Positions 1 to 13,740 of a DNA stretch of 64,000 nt are shown in pieces. Each line of letters opens with the position of its first letter. The first letter of the stretch is position 1. Origin of the DNA: Megalonaias nervosa (Eukaryota > Mollusca > Bivalvia > Unionida > Unionidae); the NCBI GenBank assembly GCA_016617855.1, contig JAECUM010009444.1, positions 1 to 64,000 on the forward strand. The letters are read 5' to 3'. A program made the translations under genes and the position numbers. The notes below the pieces were generated by a model. That model was given only the letters and a program-made list of their open reading frames with translations, was not told the origin of the DNA and did not search any database.

Positions 1-92
1 GTTTCTTCCTCCACCATTAATACTGGCCGCCATGTATAGCCTATCGTGTGCTGAAAAATGGCGTTAAGCCCCACAACAACAACAACAACATA
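1..92 (+). mobile_element. tRNA-derived SINE, 3' part with (AAC)n tail (copy 1)
   Basis: This matches the reverse complement of the SINE copies at 1.9 kb and 25.4 kb, including the shared core around GTATAGCCTATCGTGTGCTG and the ATGGCGTTAA stretch. It ends in a run of AAC triplets at about 76-90. The tRNA-like head is missing because the window begins inside the element. A non-autonomous SINE codes for nothing and depends on LINE machinery. Confidence 0.75.
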
Positions 93-1886
93 AAAATGGT
101 ACTAACAGCTGCCTTGCTTGGCACTCAACATTAAGAGGTTAGTGTTAGGACTGGTCAGCCTGGTGTCTGGATAATGTGACTGGGTGGGACATCATGCTAC
201 ATGGCTGTGGCATGATGCCCCATTGCTAGACATCACTATAAACTGCCACACTGCAGACATTGTAGCGATATGAGTGAAAAAATGTTAAAGCTACATTAAA
301 AATCCAAAACACACACACATACACACACACAAATACCAGACTTAGCAGTAAAACATGTTGATCATGAATTGCTGTGGTGTTTTCTAGCATTTTGTCGTGT
401 TTTCTGCACATGATCACTATAAATGCAATAAAAGGGCATTATTTCAAAAACAATCTTACAAACCGATCAATTCATCAACTGTGTGCTTAAATTGTCTTAA
501 CATAATTGAACTCCAGTTAAGTTACATTGCAAGTCAACTTGTGCGATTTTCATCTAAATAAGATTTACATATAGAATTTGTTCAGATATCACCACATTTA
601 ACTGAACAAATAACTGAGAGTGACTTCCCTTTTTTATCTTTAGTCCATCTTCAGCACTGAGTAAACACTTTTGGTTGTACAGAGTTTGAACATAACACCT
701 ACATTCATTGGACTAGTTTGATGAACAATAAATGCACATGAGGCCCCAAAATGTTATGTAGATTTGGATGATGGACTTCAGTCTTTTCAGTGATGGGAGT
801 GTCATTAAACATGGAATAAGACAAAACAAGGTGGATCTGAAAGCACTATTATCAGTAACATCAACATGTATTTTTAATTCAATCTGAATACATGTAATGA
901 ATATCTGAATCAGAAAATTTTCTATTTGTTGCAGCTGTATATAGGAGCAGCTAAGTTAAGTAGTGATATTAATTGTAATCATGTTGTCATCAACCGTGCC
1001 ATAGAAATTATCTGATTGATGTAAATCATGTGCTGTATATAATACTGAATAATTGATAAAACTAATCATTGTTGAAATGTGTCATCTTATGAATATTGTA
1101 CAATATTTATTATTTACAATAACCAAAACATAGAGGAATTCACATTCACATTTACATTATTTGTGGCTTAAAATTTTTAACATTTTTAGGCACAGGATAT
1201 GTTGTTACTGTATTGTTATGATATAAATTGTATATCAGTTGTTGAGAGAATACATTTTGTTGAAAACTATCCCTTCGAGATTGTTTTGAGAATTGCTTAA
1301 ATCGGGAAAATAGGCAAATTTTCAAGTGTCATTTGTATACCTCTGTCTGGAATCATTTTAAAACCCCATGTAAATTATGTAATGTCATATGTCTTGTTCT
1401 CGTCAACCAAAAATTCTTCCTTAATTTGTTTTGCTGTGAGTTATTCAATGGACTGTTAAAAGCACTTGATTTACGATTGCCAAACTTCAGGTTAATATTC
1501 TTCGTTGTTTTAAATGTTCACAGTTGTATTCACGTTTGATTACTACAGAATATTAGTTTTCATTACACAAAAGTATTTTTTATTTAGTTGGTTGTATCAG
1601 ATTGGTGTACTTTTGGCACACACTTTTTTATTTCAATGTTTATTCAGCCGATAACAGAATTTTTTATTCAGTAATATTAGGTCAAAGAGATTCTGTGATC
1701 TGGAATGTATGATTGATTAAAATATGTAATCTTGCTATATCAGATCTATTGATGTAAACTCATTCCAAAAATTTTTAATGTTTGGATAAAAAAGACTGAA
1801 ATCACATAAATCACTCAAGAAACATGTATTTTGGAAGTTGCAAAAAGTTATGTTCCTGTCAAACAATTGGAACTTGATAGCCCAAT
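93..1886. other. Intergenic, no gene seen
   Basis: AT-rich sequence with short chance frames only. A (CA)n microsatellite lies at about 308-331. No coding signal or recognised repeat stands out. Confidence 0.6.
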
Positions 1887-2161
1887 ATAATTGTTATTGT
1901 TGTTGTTGTTGTTATAGGGTATAATGCCATTTTTCAGCACAAGATAGGCTATACATGGCAGCCAGTATAAATGTTGGAGGAACCCAGGAAAACCCCAGAA
2001 CAAACCACCGACCCACAAGAAGCTAATTGCAAGATTTCTCACGTACCCACATTGGCCAAGCCCGAGACTCTAACCCATGCAGACAGAGGTGAGATGGCAG
2101 TGATCTGTAATGGTGAGTGCTTTAGACCACTCGGCCACTCAGGGCCCCGATAATTGTTATT
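1887..2161 (-). mobile_element. tRNA-derived SINE, full-length (copy 2) with 12-bp TSD
   Basis: On the minus strand the element starts with a tRNA-Leu/Ser-like head. It has an A-box-like stretch resembling TGGCCGAGTGGTCTAAAGC near 2115-2140 and a B-box-like region near 2060-2080. It continues through the body shared with copies 1 and 3 and ends in an (AAC)n tail at about 1895-1915. The 12-mer ATAATTGTTATT flanks it at 1887-1898 and 2150-2161, which is the expected target-site duplication. The body is moderately diverged from the other copies. Confidence 0.85.
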
Positions 2162-3150
2162 AAAATATTGTATTTGGTTTTTTTTATCTGAATCTTCTTG
2201 TGTGTTTGTGCTTCAGAGTCTTCTGACAGTTTTAATTATTTGTTAAAATAGTGGGCTTCAGTTTAAAAATTGTTGTTCTGATGCTTTTCTCAAATTAATT
2301 TTCTTATTTTGTTTGTGGGCATGTTTTTGAAAATATTGTTTCTGCTATTGGGAATGAAGAATTGCATATTATGTAGACAACCGTATAACAGAGATCCGAA
2401 TGATTTAAAAAAAATATTGTTATAGTTGATTTTAACTGGCATTATGAATAGTACTCGGCACTACATCTAAAATGAATTGATCATACAAACTGCCTGAAAT
2501 TGGATCAAGGAAGTTCTTCATATGACTTCCATGGGTGGTGGAGGAGCATAGTGGATTGTTGCCTATGGTTTGTGACTATGCATCTTTCAAGGGTCAAGGC
2601 ACTCTTAATATTAAAACCACCTCCATGTTGTTTTAAACATTTTTTTCTTCTGAAAAAACTGAAAAATAAAAAAAGCAGATGACAATAATGTGATTGTTTA
2701 AGGGTGACCACCCTTCACGGTTATACCTACTTCTGACCACTCTTTATGTGCTGAAAATTTACATTACAAGAGCCATGAACTTTCCATTGTGAATCATGTG
2801 TATATTATTCAGGTTAATTGAATAAAGAAAGGTAGTAAGTAAAGAAAGTTGTGAAATATATGCACATGTAAAAGAAACTCTTTTATCCATTTTTCAGACT
2901 GTTTTGATTAGCACATTTTAGATGTAGCACAGGGCGCCATTTGTGATGCCATTTCAAACCAGCTGTAAATGACATTTTCCGGTAAATTATGGGCAGTCAT
3001 GTTAATATACGCTGGTTGTAATTCACAACCCTTATGTGGAATGGACATGTAATAAAAGTTGTACAACAAAGTTGTGTTGACTTGAAATGTTACAAACACT
3101 GAGTAGACTTACAAAGTCACTCATGGGAGCTAACTCAGTGGTGAAGCAGT
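2162..3150. other. Intergenic, no gene seen
   Basis: AT-rich; the short frames present carry no recognisable domain. I see no further repeat structure here. Confidence 0.55.
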
Positions 3151-3154
3151 AATA

Positions 3155-4240
3155 TCTCTACTGATCATAGACCAAGATAGCCTATGGGATGGCCTGCTGT
3201 TGGTTATCCATCTGTCTATTAGCACAAGTTTGTTATTGCTAACCCTTCTGCCTACTTGGTGGATTGCAGTGAAATGTTACACAATCTGTCTCATGGTCAT
3301 GTTGGTCCCAAATGGTGCTTACAGTATTCCAATATAACTGCTACATCAGTAATCCTGAAAATCTTCTCTTGAATGGATGGTCATATCAATATATATATCA
3401 TTACTACTCCTCCTGAATGGATGGTCATATCAATATGCTACATGACTTCTTATCATCTTTTGTTAGTCCTACATGGGGCTGATCTTATTTCCAATATGGT
3501 TACCACAGCAGCCATCTTGAAAATATTATCCTTCATCCTTCTGAGTGGAATTCACATTGACATTGGGTTTTCACCGGAGGACTTCTTATAATGTCTCATT
3601 GGTCCTAAATGAAAAATGGTGCCACTTGTCTATCCAATATGGCCACCACATTGGCCGTCTTGAAAATATTGTTACTGCAACTCCTCCTGAATGGATGGTC
3701 ATAATAACATAGGGTTTTCAGTCCGTGACTTATGATGTCTGTATGGTCCAGAATGAAAATGGTTCCAATTTGGTGTCCAAGAGAGCCACCAAAATAGTCA
3801 TTTTGAAAATCTTTCCACTACTCCACCAGAATGAAAATTATATTGACTTGAGGCTTTCACTAGAATTCTTACAATATCTAGTTGGTAAAAAATTTAAATA
3901 TTGCCACCATCCAATATGGCTGTCGCAGTGGCTGTCTTAAAACTCTTTTTTTGCTACTCCTCCTGAATGGATGGTCATGTCAACATGGGAATTTCACTAA
4001 AAGAATTCTGATGACATACTGATAGTCCTAACTTAACATGGTGCCACTCACACATCCAATATGAAGGCAACATTGGCCATCTTGAAAATCTAGTCACTAT
4101 TCCTGAATGGATGGTCATATCAACATGGGTTTCTCACTGAAGGCTTTTATGAAGTTGGTCCTAAATAAGAATAGAGCAAATATGATATCCAATATGTCCA
4201 CAACAGAAACTAATTTAAAAATCTTGTTTGGATTTTGATC
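3155..4240 (+). repeat. Composite degenerate tandem repeat, copy 1 (CCAATATGGC type)
   Basis: The block opens with a segment resembling GACCAAGATAGCCTATGGGATGG and the GGATTGC-GTGAAA stretch. It then iterates a ~130-160 bp unit whose hallmarks are GGTCCTAAATGAAAATGGTG, CCAATATGGC, GCCATCTTGAAAAT and TGAATGGATGGTCATATCAA. The same order recurs at 6991-8370 and 8505-9850, and on the minus strand at 62,690-63,260. No coding potential is seen. It looks like an ancient interspersed repeat with an internally tandem body. Confidence 0.75.
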
Positions 4241-6990
4241 AAACTTGGTAAATAGGTCTATATCATCAAGGTCTTGGTTGATTATGATTATGAGTGAAAT
4301 TCATGCATTTTAATGATGTGATTATGCATCTGACTGGCTGAGCTTCTCAACAATATACTAACTTTATTTCTGATCAGTTTTTGTTCAAACTTGTTAAATG
4401 GTATTATATTATCAAGATATTTGATGAATTTGAGAAAGGTCTTGTATCTGATGGGCCAAGCTTGTTACAACTCTGGAGACTAAATTCCAATCAGACTTTG
4501 TTCTGCCTTAACCAACATTAATCAATACCTTGCAACTGGCTGGTTGAGCTTGTCAACAATCTGTAACTATGTTTCTGATAAGTCTTTGATCAGACTTGTT
4601 AAAAAGTCTCTTATCTAGATGTTGGATGAGATTGATTATGAGCAAGATCTCTATGCTATTAATGAGGTTGTTGCATCTAATTGACCAAACTTATTACATC
4701 TCTGGAGACCAGATTTCAGTTGCATTTTTGCTCCATCTTAAGCTAGAATAATAATCACAGTCATAGACAGGATCTTTAAAGATGAGATCAGTAGAGTATA
4801 GACTGGATCTTCAGTAAATGAGATCAGTAGAGTATAGACTGATCTTCAGTAAATGAGATCAGTATGGGTTAATGAGATACCATACGTCTAACTGGCTGAA
4901 TTTGTTACCGCTCTTTTTCTAGAGACTATACTTCTCGTCCAGTTCCTTTAAAATTTGATAAATGGATTTATATCATCAAGCTCTTGAAGAACTTAAGTAA
5001 TGAGGAAGAGACTGAATATTTAAATTGAATTTTTATCAGGATATAGTCGAATAGGTCAAATCAACAGGTTATAAAGTTTGGAAGATGGTTTATGTTGAAC
5101 GTGTTCTTAAATGCAACATAAGCCAGCTTATGAAATGGTCAACAGTAAATCAAGTGAGCAGTATCAGGCCCACTTGGGTATCATGTTTTGTACGGTCATA
5201 TTTGCTTGACTTTATTTAATCATAGTTGCAGAAATTGAGAGGCAAAAGATAAAATCATTGAATTGATCAGACCAGCTACAAAAGAAATTGTATTACCTGA
5301 TTCTGTTTTAATTAGAATAATATGGAGGCATCAGGATTTTTCTATATGTAAAATGTCACAAATAATGTCCTGAAGTCATACAAGGCAAAGGAAGAATAAC
5401 CAAGGATTCCAATTGTATTTTAAAAAATTTCAGTAGTTTTGTATTTTTTTAATCATCATTGTTCATTATGTGGTCTTGCTTTTATGCTCATTTACAATGA
5501 CATCTGTGAAACTTGTTGAATAATTCCAATTCTTATTTTATGTCCATAATTGTTCGTTACCTCTGTGGAGTCAATATTTCTTTCCAATTTCAATCAAACT
5601 TGGAATATGGGTTGATATCATTAAAATCTTGGATTTGTTCTAAAAATGATCCATTAAAATTAATGAGGTGATCTTAGATCTGACTGACTGAGCTTGTTAA
5701 TTATTTTTAATGTTTGGGTGATAGTTTCCATAAATGTCAGTTGTAAACTTACAAAACAAAATAATCATGCTTAGTGAAATGGCCCACTGTTCAATTATAT
5801 AAGCCAGTTGAGTGATATCAGGACAACTTGGGCCTTTTGTTCATTTTTGTGTTTTCTGTTTGGGTTTTTTTTGTAATAGCTAAGTATTTCCTGGTTAAGC
5901 ACAAAATAGTCACTTGAGAAGAATTGAATGTATTCATATAGTATAGCTCTGCAATATATGTTTTTTTAAACTTCTTTAATGATTACTGCTGTTATCAGTT
6001 TATGTTTTATTGTGCTTTTCACTCTTATTTGCCCCCGCCTTTATTATTATTGTTTGTTAAGGAGTGAATATCCTTTAGGTTAAATAAAAATCATTTGTAT
6101 CTTCATTTAACACAAGTATGTCGGTATGATAAAAGCTACTCAACTTTACTTTACTCTGCAATCAGTTTGAAAGGAGCATATTTGTGTTACTCTTGTCCAT
6201 TATTGTTAGTCTTTATTACGTTTAAGTTTTGCTAAGGCTGCTTTCTTGTTGGCTGCAGTCATGCAGTATTGTGTTTGGATGCATGTATATTTATAAGAAC
6301 AACTACCTGCTAAAACTAAGTCACAGTGACATGTATTTCAGTCTTCAGTGATTGTCCATAAAGGTTTGAGTTTAGGTCAGTTGTTTGGGACATTGTTAGC
6401 CAGGCCGAGTCATGTTTTATTGTCTGTGGATGAGTATACAGCACAGTCTCAGCAAAACTGATGACTGTTGTGAGGCAAAGACGTCTCATGAACACATTTG
6501 TAATTCTTGTGCATTCCAGTGCATTCCTGTATATTGTTTTCTCAAAATGATAAAAAGTTTCACAGCTTTTGCTCATTATGCAGGCTCTGTACACCTAATT
6601 ATTGCTTTCTTTCTTGAACTTATTAACAGTTTAAAAATCACTGTAATTATTGACCATAATCATTCTTTTAATTATATTTTTGAGCTCTTACTGCAGATTT
6701 CTATGGAGACGTCTTTATATGCTACTACACCTGTCCCATATCACCTCATTAACATTTATGCAGGGGCTGCTTGTATAAATGGAATGTTGTAGGCATGTTT
6801 GTCTGCATATATGGATGACCTGGTTTAATTGTCACTCCTTTTAAATGAAATCTGCATCTATTATCTTTCCTGTGCACAACTTGAGCTTAGACTATTTCAA
6901 GGAAAATCATGTTGTTGTGAATACTTTGACATGGACAGGTGAAGTATTTTAAAGGAATATCTGAATGACATATAAGATCATTTTAGTTCT
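4241..6990. other. Intergenic with weak repeats, no gene
   Basis: From 4.2 to 5.2 kb there are degenerate repeats of phrases such as CTGGCTGAGCTTGTTA and AACTTGGTAAATGG. They suggest a further decayed tandem family contiguous with the block at 3.2-4.2 kb, and it resurfaces near 5580-5700. A short direct repeat involving GAGATCAGTAGAGTATAGACTG lies at 4785-4865. From 5.7 to 7.0 kb I see nothing supportable. Confidence 0.5.
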
Positions 6991-8370
6991 ATTGGTCAAA
7001 GACCAGAAGAGATTATGGGGTGGTCTTTTGTTTATCCATCCTTTAGCACAAATTACTTGGAGGATTGCCACGAAACTTGACAGATGCATTCATGCCATGG
7101 TCTAGTTGATCCTAGATAAAAATGGTGCCACTCAGATACCCAATATGGCTGCCACATCTTGTTATTGCTACTTTTAAATAGATGGTCATATGAGAGTTTC
7201 CCTAAAAGACTTCTTATGATGTCTACTTGGTCCAAAGTCAAAATGGTACTGATCTGATTTCAATATGGCCAAGACAGTGGCCATCTTGTAAATCTCATCA
7301 TTACTACTGCTGAACACAATGTAATATTACCATTGGGTTAAGTAATATTGCTGTTGGGTTGTCGCCAGAAGGATTTTTTATGATGTCTAATTGGTATTAA
7401 ATAACAGTGGTGCAGATTTCCTGTCCAGTATGGCCGCCATGGTGGCCATCTGGAAATCATATTATTGCTAAGCCTTCTGAATGAAATGTGATATTCTAGA
7501 TGGGGAGTCACATCAACATTGGGTTTTCACCAGAAGACTTCTTATGATGTGTAGCTGGTCAAAAATGAAAATGCTGTCTATCTTTTACCTAATACACTGT
7601 ATGGCCACCACAGTGAACATCTTGATGATTTTTTTTTTATTACTACTCCTACTGAATGGATGGTCATATCAGTATAGGTTTTTTACTAAACAACTTCTTA
7701 TGGTGACTTGGTGGTTATAATGATGCTATGTGGATAGTCATTATTCCTGCCACTGTGAGTGGCCATCTTGAAAATGTTATCATGAATGATCATATCAGCA
7801 TTGAAAGACTTCTTATGGTGTCTAGTTGGTCATAAATGAAAACAATGCCAATCAGATTTCTGATGACTGCCACAAATGGCCATCTTAAAAATATTGTTAT
7901 TACTACTTCTTATCTTAGATGGCTGGTAATATGAACATTGTACTTTCACCAAAAGACTGCTGATATCTAGCTGGTACAAAATAGAAATGGTGACATTCAC
8001 CAAAAGACTGCTGATATCTAGTTGGTACAAAATAGAAATGGTGACAATCTGATATCAACTATGGCCATCATGGTATCCATCTTGAAACTCTTGTCATCAT
8101 TACTCTCAAGAGAGGGAAGTCATATCGACATTGGGTTTCCAGAAGACTTCCTATGATGCCTTTTTGAGCCTAAATGAAAATGATGCCAAACAAACATCCA
8201 GAATGTCCACCACGGCAGCGAATTTGAAAATCTTTGTTATTGCTGAAGAGTATCAAAGATGGTTGCAACACTGCAGTTGCAAGGAAGAAATGGACTTGTA
8301 CTGAATCATATAGCCAGTACAGTGTCAGACCTTTTGAGAGATTCTCATTTGCTTTTTAATTGAATTTTAC
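6991..8370 (+). repeat. Composite degenerate tandem repeat, copy 2
   Basis: Same order of landmarks as the block at 3.2 kb: an AAGACCAGAAGAG opener, GGAGGATTGCCACGAAACTTG, several iterations of the CCAATATGGC / GGCCATCTTGAAAAT / GATGGTCATATC unit, and a closing GAAGAGTATCAAAGATGG segment at about 8245. A 48-bp near-exact tandem duplication containing CCAAAAGACTGCTGATATCT lies at 7950-8047. Confidence 0.75.
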
Positions 8371-8504
8371 CAATTTTATGGGGGGGGGGGTAACTTAATG
8401 TGCTTTTGGAGTCTGCAGGGAGTCGTATGTTTTAAAACATTTTTATTAGTCATTTTTATTTTTCCAAGGCTCTGTATGATATAATTGACTTCATTTTTAG
8501 CTCT

Positions 8505-9850
8505 GCTTGCTGGTCATAGATGAGAAGAGCTTATCAGGTGGTTTTCCATGGTTGGCCTGTCCATTAGTACATGCTCATTGTCATTACACCTCCTAATTAC
8601 TTGGAGGATTGCCATAAAACTTTATACAAACATTCATCCCATGGTTTAGTTGATCCTAAATGAAATGGTGCTGCTCATACATCCAGTACTGCTACCATAG
8701 TGCCATCTTAGAAATCTTGCTATTGCCACTCCTCCTACAGTCATATCAACATGAGATTTTCACAAAAATACTTATTATAATGTTTAGTTGGTCCTAAATG
8801 AAAATGGTGCTATCTGGCATCCAATACGGCTATCATGACAGCCATCTTGTAAATTTTGTTCTCAATGTTCCTCCTGAAAGGATGGTCATACAGCATGTGG
8901 TTTTCACTAAATAACTTCTTATTATGGTTGGTCTGAATTGAAACTGGAGCTGACCCCATTTCCCAAATGAAAATGGTGCCAATTTGATGCCCCCTGTGGC
9001 TACCAAGTCAGCCATCTTGAAAACCTTGTTATTGTTATCACTACTCCTGAGTGAAAGGTTGTATCAACATGCAATTTTCACTAAAAGATTTCTTATGTCT
9101 TGTTGGTTCTAAATGAAAATGATACCAATCTTATGTCCAGAATGGTCACCACAGCAGCCATCTGGAAAATCTTGTCATCATTATCCTTCAAGAATGAATA
9201 GACCATAATTGCATGAGGTTTTCACTAAAACACTTAGAATGTTGTGTTATCCTGTCTTAAAATGGGACTGATCTGATGTCCAGCATGTGGCTGTCATGAA
9301 AATTTTGTTTTGACTATGCCTTTTAAATGAAAAAAGTCATTTTGACACTGGGTCTTTTCATAAGGTTTTTTTCTAATTGGTCTTAAATGAAATTGACTAA
9401 CCCTTAATATGGTCATTGTGGTGACTATCTTCAAAACATTTTTTATCTCTCCTCTCCCAAAATGGATTGCTGTATGAACATGTGGTTTTCACCGGATGAC
9501 CTGAGGTACCATGTTGGTCCTAAATCAAGTCATACATCCAATATGGATGCCACGATGGCTGTCTTGCCAGTCTTCTTGTTTCTTCTCCTGAATTGATGAT
9601 CATTATGACATAGGGTTTTCACTAAAACACTTCTGATGATGTCCGCTTGGTCCTAAATAAAAATGCTGCCAGTTTGACATCCAGTATGTCAACCAAAGTG
9701 TCTAATTTGAAAATCTTTTTATCACTGAAGAATATCAGAGATAGTTATAGCACCCAGCAGTTAAGAGGAAAAAATGATCTCGAATTCAGTAGAGCGCCAG
9801 TCCCTTTGAGATAGTCTCATTATCTGGCTTTCATTAGTAGGTAACATACA
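8505..9850 (+). repeat. Composite degenerate tandem repeat, copy 3
   Basis: It begins GGTCATAGATGAGAAGAGC and GGAGGATTGCCATAAAAC, and iterates the CCAATATGGC-type unit. It closes at about 9730-9830 with a GAAGAATATCAGAGATAG segment matching the end of copy 2. Shared beginnings and ends show that the repeated entity is the whole composite. Confidence 0.75.
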
Positions 9851-12571
9851 CCACTTGCCAGTGGTTTAACCCAAGAATTTTCACTGTAGATATCATAAAT
9901 TTGTGACACTGCATGGCTACATTTTACGTCAAATGTCCAGTTTAATTTGTGTTGGATTTCTGCTTCCATATTGAAGAGGAGTCTGTTGTAATGAGTTTAG
10001 TGTGAGGCCTGTGATACCAGTACATGCCAGTAGATAAGCTTAAGTTAAATGCAGTGGACATTTTAGAGTAGTTGGCAATGGATATTAGTAACAATTATAT
10101 ACAGAGACTTCTGTCTCAGTCCTCACCACTTTTTATTGGGTTGGTTTGAGTTTGGGATGGGGGGAATGACTTACAATTCATCTTGTCCATTCAGAGTTCA
10201 TTCCAGTGTGCTAAAAGTGTTCTGTTGTTTCAGTAGTGTACTAACCTGGGAGGTGGGGTGTGGACGGAGCAGTTGCCCCGGGTACCTTAGGTCTTGGGGT
10301 GTCAAAATCCCATTGAGCCATTGTCTTCCCGGGCAACATTTACCAATAGTACGCCACTGTGTTCTATCATTGAAACATGAAACATATGCTAGAACAAAAA
10401 TGCTTAACTTTATTAGCTCTTTCTTTTTTTGCTTGCAATCATGTGAGTATATTTTTTTCTCCTTTATTTTAATTTGATGTTTTCAACTAATTCAATAGCT
10501 ATAATAGATTCCCTATTTTGCTCTAATTCAGAGCAAGAATAATTTTTTTCAACATAGTGTTGTCCAGAATATTTTCAAAAATAAATCCCAAGCTATGTCT
10601 CTTTCTTTCTTGCCACCCAGCAAGAAACTAAATTAAATGACCAGTCCCAAGATCTAAATTTGTATTCTTCCACAATATTTTTCACTATGCCATCAAAATG
10701 GTACTTTGGTTTCCGAGTTTCAGCCACCTCGAAGCTTCCAGTTTATGAGTGGGAAAGGATGGTGCCAACAGGTATGTATTTTGTCAAATGAAAACGTGTA
10801 GAAGCGGGAGCGTTGCCGCCGATTTTGACTAGTATACCCACTCCAGACAGACAGTCCCTAGTTTTATTAGGCCTCATACAATTAGCCAGGATGATGACTT
10901 GTGTCTCAGGGGTAACTGGTTGACTTGATCGAACATAGCTCAGTCATTTCTGTCAAGTCAAAGAAATAACCTAGGAGTAGTTGTAAGAATAGACATGAAT
11001 TTGATGGACATTGGTTATTTTATACTCTTGCAGAGTATACCAGGTATGTTGCGACAGAAAAGGCCGAATAAGTTCTGATTGTGATTTGTCTCCTTCGGCC
11101 CGCCTAATTGTGTCATATGAACAAAAGTAGTTCTTAATATATTTCTCATGTCGACTTGACAGAAGAGACCGAGATTGTTGAGATTGTAGTTGGCTGTCAA
11201 ATAGTAAATTAATCGATCAGAACATTGCTTGGTTATTGTCGTCAAATCTCGATGTAAAAGGCCGATATTTAGATTGAAGGAACGTGAACAGCAGTAAGCA
11301 AATTAATTTTTAAAAAATGTATCAAATGTTCGTTATAATTATGTCAAAGTGGAAAGTTAAAGCATGACATGCATCGATTATAGCATTTATAGACAACGGG
11401 ACATTGGCAATTTGTAGTTGCACAGACATTAAATGTCTCATAGTTTTCGAATAAAGCTGACTGTCCTACGTCATATGCGCAAGCATTGGAAACTTAGTGT
11501 TCACATAAAGTTGATTAAACGTTAGAACAGATGCAAGCATTAAAGTTATCAGGTAGCGTTCAGATAAAACTTCCTTATAATAGTAACAGCCATTAAAATC
11601 CTCAAATAAAGCTGATTTTATCATATAGTTGGGCAAAGACTAAAAGCCACAAGTAAACAGTGAATGTTCCCATAAAGCTCTGTATAGTATAAAATTGTTT
11701 ATTACATGGTGTACTTCGCTTTATGCAAACATTATTTATTTTGTTGATGCTTGTTTTGGGTGACTGCTATACAGACCTAATTAGTTGCGATTAAATTAAG
11801 CAGACATGTCCCTATTCAACTCTTCAAGTCTTTGGTATCCGGCACCCAGGGAATGATTCAGATAACGAGACAAGGTTATCATTCGGTGTTTGAAATACCG
11901 TATTGACCCTGTTGCCCCACTGTTTATGTTGTTATTACCATGTTCGATATTGTTTCATTGATTGTTATGGCTTGTTATGTGTACATCAACGGTGGTTTGA
12001 AATTCGTACAATTGTTAAACACTGGATCTGCAATAATAAATTAACTTGATATTTACATTTTCTGTGTAATTTGTTTCAGCAATCGCACACGCGCAAAACA
12101 CAAAAACACCATTTTTGTCCTACAAATATAAAGAAAATTGATATGTTCGCGAAAATATTCCACGCACGACATTATTTGCTAGCTATGCAAAGAAAAGATA
12201 GTTTGTTAATTTTCGGTAGCAACACTTAATACCAATCAGATCTAATAGCCTGAACTTCTCTCTTTTAGACTAGAACTGGCAAAAGTTTCAACCTCCAAAA
12301 TGTTCGCATATGAAGTTTATATTAAGAATACATGTTGTTTGTCTCGTTCAAATTCCATGTCAACAGTGTGACATGGGCAGGTAAAAGTGTAACTAAGTTA
12401 TGTACATGGGAGATATTGTATTTTGAAGTGATGCCACTGTGCCATGTGCTCCCGAGCTGCACAGACATTTGAAACTTTATCACTGTAGTAAAAACATGTC
12501 AGAATATGGGAGAGAAAAAAAATCAGGATAAATATTTTACAAACCTCCGACACACACTTACACACACACAC

Positions 12572-12621
<50 letters not shown>

Positions 12622-13440
12622 TGTGTGTGTGTTCGTTTTTCTCAGATATTTTGACATTTTCTACCACAGTGACAGGATTTCAAAAGCATGAGCAAAGCAG
12701 TTGGGCAAACACATATTGAGTTGATGGAAATGTAAGTAAATTAAAATGCTCTGAAAGTTTCTCAATCAGTATTTCCATGCTTTTGATTTAAACAGTATTT
12801 ATTTGCAGACATCAACATGGACAGTACATAAAATCAATCAAGAGATACAGAAGATTGAGAGAAAAGCAAAAGCTGTTATCAAGCGCTCTCCTCATTAACA
12901 ACACTATTTTTATAATGTGAGCGATGTGATTAATGACGACAAAACTACAAACACAGAACACTCGAATGAAATAATAAAACAAAAAGGTACAATATTTTAT
13001 TAATGTTAGTAAATTGTAAGCATTTACAGCAGTAACATGTTACTGTCTACTTGCAAAGTATCAAGTTAGAAAAAAATGAAGACGTTGGCATTTATGGAGT
13101 GTGCATTTTTCCAAAGAACTCTCGTGTTTTTCCCCTGTAACAAGGTAGAGGAGTAAATCGTTTCCTCTTGGGTTATGAGCTCAATTGTTGGCCCAGCTGC
13201 AGGAAACGAATTTTGCACAATTTTGGGAAAAGAGCTCGGAGGATGTATTTGAAAAACATGTTTGAGCTTAAGAGTCTCATTTTCTCATACTATCATTTAA
13301 AGATGGCAGATTTATGATATCCATATATCAGTTTTAGATAAAAATGATGACAGATTTAAGATAACTATATGATGGCAGATTCATATTGCTTATATATCAG
13401 TTTAGACAATTCTTAAATGATTGTACAATTAGAAAAATAT
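9851..13440. other. Intergenic, no gene seen
   Basis: Only short chance frames occur, including one of 113 codons at 10,136-10,477 with no recognisable domain. A compound microsatellite is listed separately. Nothing else is supportable. Confidence 0.5.
12550..12632. repeat. Compound microsatellite (CA)n(AT)n(TG)n
   Basis: A CACACA run passes into about 22 AT dinucleotides and then a TGTGTG run. Because CA and TG flank the AT tract in mirror arrangement, the block can fold as a hairpin. The open frames across it are dinucleotide artefacts. Confidence 0.95.
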
Positions 13441-13444
13441 ATTA

Positions 13445-13740
13445 TTGGCTTGGAGAGAACATCCCATCTACAACATGTATTATGAAAATGGAGATGTGAG
13501 ATATATCTTGCGGCATAAAATTCTTGCTAAAAATCCAAATAACAATGGCTTCATACTCATCGCAATTTCTAGTCTAGGCAGATGTCATAATGTATTGAAT
13601 GCGCATTATTCCATATCTGAAGGCTTCAACGGTATTATTCCAAGAAATCTTATAACTGACAATTGAAATGGAAACGGGTCCGACAACAGGATCGAAAATC
13701 TTGAGGCTGTGACAGGACAGACCAATAATCTGCGACATGT
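13445..13740 (+). pseudogene. HNH endonuclease relic (NUMOD4-HNH_3 type)
   Basis: The translation at 13,445-13,666 begins with a WREHPIYNMYYENGDVRYIL stretch, typical of the N-terminal NUMOD4 region of HNH homing endonucleases. It then has GFNGIIPRNLITDN where an active enzyme reads the final VDH-like metal-binding step. After an in-frame stop it continues as a NGNGSDNRIENLEAVTGQTN stretch, the classic HNH_3 finish. The catalytic His is not visible and a stop interrupts the fold, so it is a dead copy. Endonucleases of this family nick or cut DNA to spread themselves in phage, giant-virus and organelle genomes. The intact one at 47,617 is the same broad family. It lies next to polymerase relics, which points to a decayed Maverick-like element. 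Confidence 0.7.

Noticed and set aside
10136..10477. 113-residue open frame as a host gene
   Set aside because: No recognisable domain, no splice context I can defend, and low-complexity hydrophobic end; likely chance.
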